DNA of 37,051 bases from Lachnospiraceae bacterium (GCA_020860645.1 JAJBTX010000073.1:1-37051), one strand, 5' to 3'; counted from the stretch's first letter, positions 1-8,158 are shown. Notes: generated from the letters alone by a model not told the origin. Translations and numbers: made by a program.

Positions 1-28
1 ACCTTATCGCCCTTCATCAGCGTAAGTG
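1..28. repeat. Left copy of a perfect 28-bp inverted repeat (may extend beyond the window)
   Basis: accttatcgcccttcatcagcgtaagtg is the exact reverse complement of 1010-1037. Confidence 0.95.
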
Positions 29-152
29 TAATAAACCAAGGAGGTGTGCACATGTTGACGAATATTCAAAGTACAGACCTCTTCCACTGTTACTTCTTGC
101 AGTGGATAAAGGTCTACAAAGAAGGTGCTGTCCGAAAGGTTACAATGGATAA
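3..152 (+). CDS. hsdS: 3' end of a probable type I restriction specificity subunit (hsdS) entering from the left edge; reads LIALHQRKCNKPRRCAH... to a TAA at 150-152
   Basis: Frame open from the left edge; LIALHQRK is identical to the HsdS conserved-region motif in the inverted copy (1000-1575). Confidence 0.55.
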   Translation, partial: LIALHQRKCNKPRRCAHVDEYSKYRPLPLLLLAVDKGLQRRCCPKGYNG

Positions 153-981
153 GTACCTCATGACCCACAAGTGGGTGGAACGTCTCGCCCCATCGCTTCG
201 CCTGTGTGATGTGAACAGATTGACCTATCAGCAGTTGTTAAACGAATACGCGCTCAGTCATGAGAAGCAGACCACGATGGATTTTCATCATCAGCTCAAG
301 GGAGCAATCTGTGATGCAGTTGACGACGGCCTTATTGAAAAAGATCCCACTCGCAAAGCCATTGTCAAAGGAAAAAATCCTGCTGAGAAGAAAATCAAAT
401 ACCTGAACCAGTTCGAGCTTCACACTCTGCTCGCCGCGCTTGATCTTCGCGGGGAACTCAACTGGGACTGGCTCATTTTGCTGATTGCCAAGACGGGAAT
501 GCGGTTCTCAGAGGCGCTGGCTCTTACACCCAAGGATTTTGATTTTGCGCACCAGACCTTGTCTGTCAACAAAACGTGGGATTACAAGGAAGGAAGCGGC
601 TTTCAGCCGACGAAGAATGCTTCTTCCGTCCGAAAGATTCAAATCGACTGGCAGACGGTCATCCAATTTTCAGAATTGGTAAAAGGATGCGAAAGTGACA
701 AGCCCATCTTTGTTACTACGGATAATGTATATAACTCGACTGTGAACGGGATTCTCGCGCGTCATTGTAAGAGATTAAACATTCCTGTTATCACAATCCA
801 TGGGCTGAGACATACTCATGCCTCGCTCCTGCTATTTGCTGGTGTTTCTATTGCAAGTGTGGCAAGAAGACTGGGACATTCAAGCATGACCACTACACAA
901 AAAACGTATCTTCATATCATCCAGGAACTCGAAAATCAGGATATCGATTTGGTGATGCGTTCACTTTCCAATCTTAGCTGA
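52..981 (+). CDS. Tyrosine recombinase/integrase, likely hsdS invertase
   Basis: Phage-integrase motifs: TGMRFSEAL, HGLRHTHASLLL, RRLGHSSMTTTQKTYLH; ATG at 52 preceded by AAGGAGG. Confidence 0.9.
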   Translation: MLTNIQSTDLFHCYFLQWIKVYKEGAVRKVTMDKYLMTHKWVERLAPSLRLCDVNRLTYQQLLNEYALSHEKQTTMDFHHQLKGAICDAVDDGLIEKDPTRKAIVKGKNPAEKKIKYLNQFELHTLLAALDLRGELNWDWLILLIAKTGMRFSEALALTPKDFDFAHQTLSVNKTWDYKEGSGFQPTKNASSVRKIQIDWQTVIQFSELVKGCESDKPIFVTTDNVYNSTVNGILARHCKRLNIPVITIHGLRHTHASLLLFAGVSIASVARRLGHSSMTTTQKTYLHIIQELENQDIDLVMRSLSNLS

Positions 982-999
982 TCTCTATCCTTATTGCAT

Positions 1000-1575
1000 C
1001 TAGTAAAACCACTTACGCTGATGAAGGGCGATAAGGTGGTCGAGATGGGAGAAAAATACTCCAATTTGTTTTTGCTCGCTCTCAGTTGGAATAGCAATTT
1101 CAAGATTGTTTACTTGCTCTAAAGAGAGATTAGGTTGTGCTCCAACAGTTGGATTCTTCTTCACAAAATCGGAGACAGCCTTGCCTTTTAGATATGTTTT
1201 CACATACTCCAAATAGCCACTTTTTAATCGAATAATTGCCAAGGCTTGATTTGTATTTGCCGGCAATATGCTTGATTTTACTGAAGTTACTCGTCCAAGA
1301 GTTCCAGCAATTGAAAAAAGAATATCATTTTCTTTGAGCTGAGAACGATGCAAGTATCCTCCGTGTTCTTCCATTGAAATCTTTTGCGTGATAGTGACCT
1401 CACCAGAAGATTCGTCAATACTTTCAATCTTTACAAAATTGACAGTTCCTGTGTTACTTTTATCTAAAGGTGTCGTGCCTTTTGTAATGAGTGATGCAAG
1501 CTCCCCCAACTTCCGCTGTTCCCAAGCATTTGTGGCAGACACCAACAGTACTCCAAGCAAATTTTTGCCAATCAC
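1000..1575 (-). CDS. hsdS: Inverted partial type I restriction specificity subunit (one TRD plus conserved region)
   Basis: NAWEQRKLGELASLITKGTTP at the N-terminus and EQKQIGVFFSHLDHLIALHQRK at the C-terminus are HsdS half-repeat hallmarks; ends WFY*. Confidence 0.85.
   Translation of the reverse strand: MIGKNLLGVLLVSATNAWEQRKLGELASLITKGTTPLDKSNTGTVNFVKIESIDESSGEVTITQKISMEEHGGYLHRSQLKENDILFSIAGTLGRVTSVKSSILPANTNQALAIIRLKSGYLEYVKTYLKGKAVSDFVKKNPTVGAQPNLSLEQVNNLEIAIPTESEQKQIGVFFSHLDHLIALHQRKWFY
1010..1037. repeat. Right copy of the 28-bp inverted repeat, inside the 3' end of the inverted hsdS
   Basis: cacttacgctgatgaagggcgataaggt, exact reverse complement of positions 1-28. Confidence 0.95.
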
Positions 1576-1585
1576 GATTTTCCCG

Positions 1586-1614
1586 TTGTTATAGTGGCAT
1601 AATTATGATATAAT
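1586..1614 (+). promoter_or_regulatory. Promoter of the TA module (TTGTTA-N17-TATAAT) with a CATAATTATG palindrome at 1598-1607
   Basis: Consensus -10, 17-nt spacer, palindrome between the boxes consistent with antitoxin autoregulation. Confidence 0.6.
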
Positions 1615-1640
1615 TGAGCGCGAAGAAAGGAGTGAACACA

Positions 1641-1904
1641 ATGCCTCTTATCATACCGATTAAGGAATTAAGGAAAACCAGTGAGCTTTCAGAACTCGCA
1701 CACAAGGAACAGGAACCGATTTTCATTACGAAGAATGGGTACAGCGATCTCGTTATCATGAGTTCTGAATTATATGACCGTTTTGCCAGGGTGAACCGTA
1801 TAGATCAGGCTATCTATGAGTCGGAACTGGAAATCGAAAATGGTGCTGAAGCAGTAGATGCCGAAACCGTCTTTGCAGAATTGGAGAAAAAACACTTTGG
1901 ATAA
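1641..1904 (+). CDS. Phd/YefM family antitoxin
   Basis: MPLIIPIKELRKTSELSELAHKEQEPIFITKNGYSDLVIMSSELYD; start preceded by AAGGAG. Confidence 0.88.
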   Translation: MPLIIPIKELRKTSELSELAHKEQEPIFITKNGYSDLVIMSSELYDRFARVNRIDQAIYESELEIENGAEAVDAETVFAELEKKHFG

Positions 1905-2334
1905 ATATCGGGTAAAGATCAATCCGCGGGCAATCCGCGAGCTGGATCAAATTTACAAATACATCGCCCTGGCAAAGCTTTCTCCGGAAAATGCAAAAGG
2001 TCAGACCGACAGAATTAAAGCCGCCATTTTGGATCTTGATACCTTTCCAGAGGCGCATCAGGAGCGGCAGGAAGGCCGCTATGCCGGGAAAGGATATCGC
2101 CAGCTCCTGATTGATAACTATCTCGCCATCTTTCGGATTGATAAAAAAAAGAAGGTTGTCACAGTCATTACTATTCAGTATCAGGGCAGAAACACCTGCC
2201 CATCATTACTGAGGCCAAGTCAGCTGACCTCCACCATCTCCCGGTTCGTCTTAAAATACATTGCCCTTGAAACTTTGCTTTTCTCGAGATACTGGTTTTC
2301 CTCCAGATTTCCAAGCACCTGCTTTCTCAGATAG
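1897..2334 (+). CDS. RelE/ParE family toxin, probable TTG start overlapping the antitoxin stop; C-terminus extended past the usual end
   Basis: LDKYRVKINPRAIRELDQIYKYIA...GKGYRQLLIDNYLAIFRIDKKKKVVTVITIQYQGRN; the tail after QYQGRNT looks non-homologous. Confidence 0.8.
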   Translation: MDKYRVKINPRAIRELDQIYKYIALAKLSPENAKGQTDRIKAAILDLDTFPEAHQERQEGRYAGKGYRQLLIDNYLAIFRIDKKKKVVTVITIQYQGRNTCPSLLRPSQLTSTISRFVLKYIALETLLFSRYWFSSRFPSTCFLR

Positions 2335-2390
2335 CTGGAATCACTGATTCCGAGATATTCCGTGATCTCGAAAATCTTCTCCAAGTATAC
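2220..2390 (-). pseudogene. 3' remnant of a decayed gene encoding a winged-helix-like C-terminus
   Basis: Minus strand reads VYLEKIFEITEYLGISDSSYLRKQVLGNLEENQYLEKSKVSRAMYFKTNREMVEVS*; resembles C-termini of divergent AAA/ATP-binding or Fic-type proteins; frame closed by stops upstream. Confidence 0.5.
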
Positions 2391-2472
2391 TTCAAATTAA
2401 CTTCAAGGTTACTTCAAGGTTACTTCAAGTTCACTTCAAGCTCACTTCAAGTTCACTTCAACTTACTTCAAG
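2389..2472. repeat. Tandem repeat, about 7.5 units of an 11-bp consensus ACTTCAAGKTY
   Basis: acttcaaatta/acttcaaggtt/acttcaaggtt/acttcaagttc/acttcaagctc/acttcaagttc/acttcaactt/acttcaag. Confidence 0.95.
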
Positions 2473-2486
2473 CAGCATCCCTCCGG

Positions 2487-5400
2487 CTACGGCATCCGAA
2501 TTTCAAACCCGCCGCTGAGGATGAAGTCCCGGAGCAGCTTATCGGTCTTTACAGGCACCTTGGGCGGGATAATCTTTGTACCTTCCAGCCACTCAAAATA
2601 TGCCCTGGCTTTCTTCTTATCGACCGTGGCCTTCAGAGCGTCGAAGCGGCCAAACTCATTGATATTGGCTTCGGTCACGTGCAGGCTCATCATGCCTCGC
2701 AGCTGATACTCGTCAAGTCCCAGCGCGGAGGAGAGACGGTGAATCTGATCCTCTTTCGCCTTTGAAATATATTCAATGATATAATCCCGGAGCAGCTTCC
2801 CCTCTTCGGGGATCACATCCCCGCGCTGAATGTCGTGAAGAAAGATATTGGCGTACTTCTGCTCTTCCTGCGAGAGCGTCGCAAAGGTTTTGTGCAGCTC
2901 GTCCTCCGCCTGCCGGAGGGCTTCCTCGCTGGCAGTTCCCAGCTGGAACAGCTTGAGATATTTTACAAAGCGGCTGTTCATATAATCCGTGTCGATCTTT
3001 TCCGTATCGATAATGGTGAGGTAGCCTGCGACATCATAGGGAATATCTCCCGTGCTGTCGCCGTCACTGCCGCTGAACAGCTCCTTATAACGTAAGGCAA
3101 GCACTTTATAGGTTCTCTCATCTATTTCCACCTGAATCGTGAACGGCTTTCCTGTTTCAGCATCCGTGAAAACGTAGCTGTCCCGCTTCCAGATGAAGCC
3201 CTGTATTTTCGCGGCTTCCAGATACTCGTTAAACTCCCGGAAAAGATTTGCGAATTTTCTGCGCTCCGTTACGTCTTCGGGCAGCTGACGGAAGCTGTCC
3301 ACGCCTGCCTGCTCGAATAAGTCTTTGATCTCAGCATAGATCGCGTTCATTTTCTCCAGATTCTTGTCCAGGCGCTGGACAAACAGGCCAAAGGGCCGGT
3401 CTCCGGAGTACAGTTTCACCGCCGCCTCAATATTCTTTTCCATGGTGTGCGGACGGCGATAGTATTTAATGGTGCCAAAAGGCTTATCCGGGCCAAAGAG
3501 CCGGTTTGTGCGCGAGAATGCCTGGATAATGTTCTCATACTGGAGCATTTTATCCAGATATAAGGTATTGATCCACTTGGAATCAAAACCGGTCAGCATC
3601 TGATCCACGACGATCAGCAGATTGATCTGCAGTTCCGGGGCGCGGTCAATCCGTTCATAGGGCTTCTTGTGGGCGAGACGAGCGGCGATGTCCTTCTTCA
3701 TCCTGGCAAAGGTCGGAATCGTAAAGTCCTGCCCATATTGTTCATTATAATCCGTGATAATTTCGACCAGGCCGTCTTCCTTCCACTTCGCGCCGCCATT
3801 ATTGTCAATACCGGGATCAAACAGGGCGGTCACCTTCAGGTCGGGAGCCTTTTCCTTCAGTATCCGGTAGTACTCGACCGCTTCCGGAATGGAGCTGGTA
3901 GCCAGTATCGCGTGAAACTTTCCGCCGCGGCTCAGCGTGACCCAGTTTTCCAGAATATCTTCGATCACCAGAGCTCTGTATTCCCGCGTCTCATACTGCG
4001 CATTGGGAAGGTAATCTTCGATGCCCTTGCAGTATTTGCCGCTCTCGTCCGTCCACCCGGCCATGGGCAGTTCCATGTACTGATAGAATATTTCGCTTTT
4101 CTGCAGATCGGCTAGTGCCTCCTGCACGGTATCTGCCTTCGCCTTTTCGAGCGCAACCGCCTCCCGCAGGTCTTTATCTTTATAAGTCAGCACCTTATAG
4201 GGGTCAAAGCCCAGTACGTTCCTGTCACGGATGCCGTCCGCGATGCTGTAGCGATGCAGCTCGTTTCCGAAAACCGTGGTCGTGGTACTCATTTTCTTCT
4301 GGTTTTCGTCCTGAATCGGCGTGCCGGTGAATCCGAAAAAGAGCGCCCGGGGGAAGGTATGCTTGATAGTCAGAAGCATATCGCCGAAGGTAGAACGATG
4401 GCATTCATCTACAATGAAAACAATGCGTTTGGAATTCATGATTTCCAGATCGACTGCCTTCAGACGTCCATCGGCCTCGTCCCGGATGTTACTCATCTTC
4501 TGGATAGAGGTGACGATCAGCGTGTCTGCGGGATCATCGCTTTTCAGTTTGGTGATCAGAACGCCAGTATTTTCCGTGGCCTGCACGTCTTCGTCGTCAT
4601 TGGCAAAATTCCGGTATTCCTTCAGGCTCTGCGTCCCCAGCTCGATACGATCCATGAGAAAAATCACTTTGTCGGCATCATGGGAGGCGGCAATCAACTG
4701 AGCAGATTTGAAGGAAGTCATGGTCTTACCGGAGCCGGTGGTATGCCAGACATAGCCGCCCAGCTGGCTGTCCGCGTCCCACCTGGTTTTGGAAACCTTA
4801 TCGGAAATGGCGCTGGCGGCATAATACTGGTAACTGCGCATCACCTTCAACACACCGTCGGAATCATCCGCCACCGTATAGAAACCGATCAGTTCATGCG
4901 CCATCGGTATGTAGAGAAATCTGGATGCGATCTGCTTCCAGTCATTCATTGGTTCGTTGTCAAAGTCCGCCCAGTGAAAACGATAATTGGGGTTGAAAAC
5001 GCCATCAGGACCGGGATTGGCAAAATAGACGGTCTCCTCCGGGTTCATGGCCACAAAAATCTGTATCAGCGAAAACAGTCCGGTAAAAATACCCTCCTGC
5101 GCATATTTCTCGATCTGATTGCAGGCCCGGCTGACCGGATCACCGCTTCTTTTTAGTTCAATATGGATGACGGGCATCCCGTTGATAAGCAGCATCAGAT
5201 CTCCCCGCCGGTCATTCAGCATTTTTGACCTGGTGGGAAATACAGGCTGCTCGGCAATCTGGTAACGGCTCTGCCCGGCGGCAATCTCACGCCGGTCATA
5301 GATTTTCAGAGATATCTCTTTCCCAAAATGCAGGACATCCTCCGTGTTGTCCCGGATAATCGTGACATAGTTGCCATTGATAAAACCGTTGAGGCGGTTG

Positions 5401-5627
5401 GGTGTTCGCAGGGTGTTGATCTGCTCTATAATCTGCTGCATCTCTCCGGAGGTCAGGGGCTGACCGTTCAGGCGATCAATCCCCATGTTGTTTTCATAGA
5501 GGATATTCGCCCAGTTGTCGATAAGCTGCTGCTCCGTATAATGATACAGGACCTTATTCTCCCATCCCTGTTTGAACAGTATTTTGATCAATGCAGCCTC
5601 AAAATCGGCTTCTTTCGTGAATGCCAC
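2487..5627 (-). CDS. hsdR: Type I restriction enzyme R subunit (HsdR)
   Basis: PD-ExK region GDLMLLINGMPVIHIELKRSG; Walker A TTGSGKTMTSF; DECHRS; C-terminal HsdR helical region. Confidence 0.95.
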   Translation of the reverse strand: MAFTKEADFEAALIKILFKQGWENKVLYHYTEQQLIDNWANILYENNMGIDRLNGQPLTSGEMQQIIEQINTLRTPNRLNGFINGNYVTIIRDNTEDVLHFGKEISLKIYDRREIAAGQSRYQIAEQPVFPTRSKMLNDRRGDLMLLINGMPVIHIELKRSGDPVSRACNQIEKYAQEGIFTGLFSLIQIFVAMNPEETVYFANPGPDGVFNPNYRFHWADFDNEPMNDWKQIASRFLYIPMAHELIGFYTVADDSDGVLKVMRSYQYYAASAISDKVSKTRWDADSQLGGYVWHTTGSGKTMTSFKSAQLIAASHDADKVIFLMDRIELGTQSLKEYRNFANDDEDVQATENTGVLITKLKSDDPADTLIVTSIQKMSNIRDEADGRLKAVDLEIMNSKRIVFIVDECHRSTFGDMLLTIKHTFPRALFFGFTGTPIQDENQKKMSTTTTVFGNELHRYSIADGIRDRNVLGFDPYKVLTYKDKDLREAVALEKAKADTVQEALADLQKSEIFYQYMELPMAGWTDESGKYCKGIEDYLPNAQYETREYRALVIEDILENWVTLSRGGKFHAILATSSIPEAVEYYRILKEKAPDLKVTALFDPGIDNNGGAKWKEDGLVEIITDYNEQYGQDFTIPTFARMKKDIAARLAHKKPYERIDRAPELQINLLIVVDQMLTGFDSKWINTLYLDKMLQYENIIQAFSRTNRLFGPDKPFGTIKYYRRPHTMEKNIEAAVKLYSGDRPFGLFVQRLDKNLEKMNAIYAEIKDLFEQAGVDSFRQLPEDVTERRKFANLFREFNEYLEAAKIQGFIWKRDSYVFTDAETGKPFTIQVEIDERTYKVLALRYKELFSGSDGDSTGDIPYDVAGYLTIIDTEKIDTDYMNSRFVKYLKLFQLGTASEEALRQAEDELHKTFATLSQEEQKYANIFLHDIQRGDVIPEEGKLLRDYIIEYISKAKEDQIHRLSSALGLDEYQLRGMMSLHVTEANINEFGRFDALKATVDKKKARAYFEWLEGTKIIPPKVPVKTDKLLRDFILSGGFEIRMP

Positions 5628-5771
5628 TGCGCATCCTCCCTTTCGATTAACCAGACGTTGTCTCGTCGACTCAATTTCAGGAAAAATAAAGCTGTCCTGA
5701 TTTATAAACAGTATAGCATAGAAAATATTTCAGTGCGAAATGATTTTATTCAAATTCATTCACTTAGGGTA

Positions 5772-5801
5772 TTGACATTCCTGTGAGCACAATGTTATAA
5801 T
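5772..5801 (+). promoter_or_regulatory. sigma-A promoter (TTGACA-N18-TATAAT) for the Zn-ADH
   Basis: Perfect -35 (5772-5777) and -10 (5796-5801) hexamers. Confidence 0.8.
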
Positions 5802-5808
5802 GCTCACA
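5782..5808. promoter_or_regulatory. Putative operator TGTGAGCA-N11-TGCTCACA overlapping the ADH promoter spacer and -10
   Basis: Perfect 8-bp inverted repeat. Confidence 0.6.
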
Positions 5809-5870
5809 ATGAATGATAAAAATTTAACAAAGTCGTTCATGCAAAATTATCAGGAAAAGGAGGCTACAAC

Positions 5871-6932
5871 ATGAAAGGTTACGCAATGCTGAAAATCGGA
5901 GAATCCGGCTGGATCGAGAAGGATCGCCCCGCCTGCGGGCCGCTCGACGCCATCTGCAAACCGCTGGCGCTGGCGATCTGCACTTCCGACGTTCACACAC
6001 TCTGGGAAGGCGCGATCGGTGAGCGCCACAACATGATCCTCGGACACGAGGGCTGCGCCGAAGTCGTAGAGGTCGGCTCTCTCGTGAAGGACTTCAAGCC
6101 GGGCGACCGCGTGCTGGTACCGGCGATCACGCCGGACTGGAACTCGCTGGAAGCGCAGGCCGGTTACTCCATGCACTCAGGCGGTATGCTCGCCGGCTGG
6201 AAATTTTCCAACTTTAAAGACGGCGTTTTCTCCGAATACTTCCATGTAAACGACGCGGACGGCAATCTTGCCCTGCTCCCCGACAACATCAACACCGTCG
6301 ACGCCTGCATGCTCTCCGATATGGTGCCGACCGGCTTCCACGGCGTGGAGCTGGCTGATGTGCAGTTTGGCGATACGGTCCTGGTGATCGGTATCGGCCC
6401 GGTGGGTCTGATGTCCGTGGCCGGCGCAAATATGCGCGGCGCTTCCCGCATCATCGCGGTGGGCACCCGGCCCGTGTGCGTGGAGGCCGCGAAGGGCTAC
6501 GGCGCGACGGATTTCGTCAGCTATAAGAACGGTCCGATCTTCCAGCAGGTGCTCGACATGACCGGCGGCAAGGGCGTTGATAAGATCGTCATCGCGGGCG
6601 GCGGCGTGGAGACCTTCGCCGAGGCCGTGAAGTGCTTAAAGCCCGGCGGCAAGATCGGCAATGTCAATTATCTCGGAAGCGGTGATGTGATCGACATCCC
6701 GCGCGTGGAATGGGGCGTCGGTATGGGCCACAAGCAGTTAAGCGGCGGCCTGATGCCGGGCGGACGTCTGCGCATGGAAAAGCTGAGCGCGCTGGTATCC
6801 GCGGGCAAGCTCGACCTCGCGCCCTTAAGCACCCATGTCTTCGACGGCTGGGAGCACCTCGAGGAGGCGCTGTTCCTGATGCGCGACAAGCCGAAGGATC
6901 TCATCAAGCCGGTGGTAAGAATCGAAGCTTAA
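5871..6932 (+). CDS. NADP(H)-dependent zinc secondary alcohol (isopropanol) dehydrogenase
   Basis: Near-colinear with Thermoanaerobacter brockii ADH: MKGYAMLKIGESGWIEKD, CTSDVHTLWEGAIGERHNMILGHEG, GYSMHSGGMLAGWKFSNFKDGVFSEYFHVNDAD. Confidence 0.95.
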   Translation: MKGYAMLKIGESGWIEKDRPACGPLDAICKPLALAICTSDVHTLWEGAIGERHNMILGHEGCAEVVEVGSLVKDFKPGDRVLVPAITPDWNSLEAQAGYSMHSGGMLAGWKFSNFKDGVFSEYFHVNDADGNLALLPDNINTVDACMLSDMVPTGFHGVELADVQFGDTVLVIGIGPVGLMSVAGANMRGASRIIAVGTRPVCVEAAKGYGATDFVSYKNGPIFQQVLDMTGGKGVDKIVIAGGGVETFAEAVKCLKPGGKIGNVNYLGSGDVIDIPRVEWGVGMGHKQLSGGLMPGGRLRMEKLSALVSAGKLDLAPLSTHVFDGWEHLEEALFLMRDKPKDLIKPVVRIEA

Positions 6933-6948
6933 ACACTCTCTTCTTGAA

Positions 6949-6984
6949 GTCCGGCGGAGCAATCCGCCGGGCTTCCTCTCTTTT
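6949..6984 (+). terminator. Hairpin (10-bp stem, GCAA loop) followed by a pyrimidine/T-rich tract between ADH and the CobW-like gene
   Basis: gtccggcgga-gcaa-tccgccgggc then ttcctctctttt. Confidence 0.6.
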
Positions 6985-6996
6985 GGAGGTCAGGCC

Positions 6997-7989
6997 ATGA
7001 AGATATTGATCGTATCAGGCTTTCTCGGAGCGGGAAAGACGACGTTTATCAAAAGCCTTTCAAAGCATACAGGCCGGGAAATCGCCATCCTGGAAAATGA
7101 ATACGGCGAGGTCGGCGTAGACGGCGACGTCTTGCGCGCGGACAGCGCACAGAGCATCGGAAAAGTCAATATCTGGGAACTGACCGAGGGCTGCATCTGC
7201 TGTTCCACGAAGGGCGATTTCGCAGCCTCCGTACTGACGATCGCGAATACAGTCGACCCGGAATATCTCGTAGTCGAGCCGACAGGCGTCGGCATGCTGA
7301 GCAATATCATCGCAAACCTGCAGCAGATCGAATACGAGCGGATCACCCTGCTCGCGCCGGTTGCAATCGTGGACGGGCAGAGTTTTCATAACAATTTAAG
7401 AGAGTATCCGGAAATTTATAAGGATCAGATCCGCGAAGCGCGGACCGTCTTTGTATCGAAGCTGGAAAACGCGTCGCCGGAAGAGCTCCGGAAAATCAAA
7501 CAGGATATCGAGACGCTCTGCCCGGGCGGACAGGTCGTGGCCGAGCACTACTCCGGCATGGATGAGGCTGCATGGCTCGCTCTCCTCAAACGGGGCTACG
7601 ACGGTTCGCATCTTGAGACAAAGCCGGAGAGCTCTGAGCTTCCCGACACCTTTTCCATGAGCGGTGTAGAGATGGAGTCACCGGAAATGCTGCTTCTGCT
7701 GCTCGAGCGCCTCATCCACGGTGGACTCGGCGGGGTCGTGCGCGCGAAGGGCTGCGTCAGGGCGGGCGGCGAGTGGCTGCGCTTCGACGCCGTGGACGGC
7801 AGATATACCCTGTCCGGCGCGGAGTCCGCACCAGAGGGCAAGGCCGTCTTCATCGGGAGGGACATTCGCCGCCAGACGATACGGCGTTATTTCACGCAGA
7901 CGCGCAGGCGGCCGCGCATCGGGAAGAACAGCAGCCACGCGCAGGCGGGCGCGGGGCGTTCTTCTATCATCATCCCCTGGAACGAATGA
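6997..7989 (+). CDS. COG0523/CobW-family G3E GTPase (putative metallochaperone)
   Basis: GFLGAGKTT P-loop, EGCICCSTKGDF CxCC motif, VVEPTGVG. Confidence 0.9.
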   Translation: MKILIVSGFLGAGKTTFIKSLSKHTGREIAILENEYGEVGVDGDVLRADSAQSIGKVNIWELTEGCICCSTKGDFAASVLTIANTVDPEYLVVEPTGVGMLSNIIANLQQIEYERITLLAPVAIVDGQSFHNNLREYPEIYKDQIREARTVFVSKLENASPEELRKIKQDIETLCPGGQVVAEHYSGMDEAAWLALLKRGYDGSHLETKPESSELPDTFSMSGVEMESPEMLLLLLERLIHGGLGGVVRAKGCVRAGGEWLRFDAVDGRYTLSGAESAPEGKAVFIGRDIRRQTIRRYFTQTRRRPRIGKNSSHAQAGAGRSSIIIPWNE

Positions 7990-8134
7990 GACACAGTAGA
8001 GCCAGAATATGGCATCAGATGCGGCAGAATGAAATCAGTGCCGTGTTGTATTTGCGATGCATCCACTCATCCCATCTATCCGTCAGGACAATGCACCTGT
8101 CATGTTGAAAATCTGCTCCTTCAGCTATAAAAGA

Positions 8135-8158
8135 GGTGCCGGACAAATATCCGACACC
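8135..8158 (-). terminator. Rho-independent terminator of lon
   Basis: Minus strand GGTGTCGGA...TCCGGCACC then TCTTTTATAG. Confidence 0.7.

Noticed and set aside
2389-2472. CRISPR array interpretation of the 11-bp tandem repeat
   Set aside because: Period is 11 bp with no spacers of CRISPR length; a simple tandem repeat.
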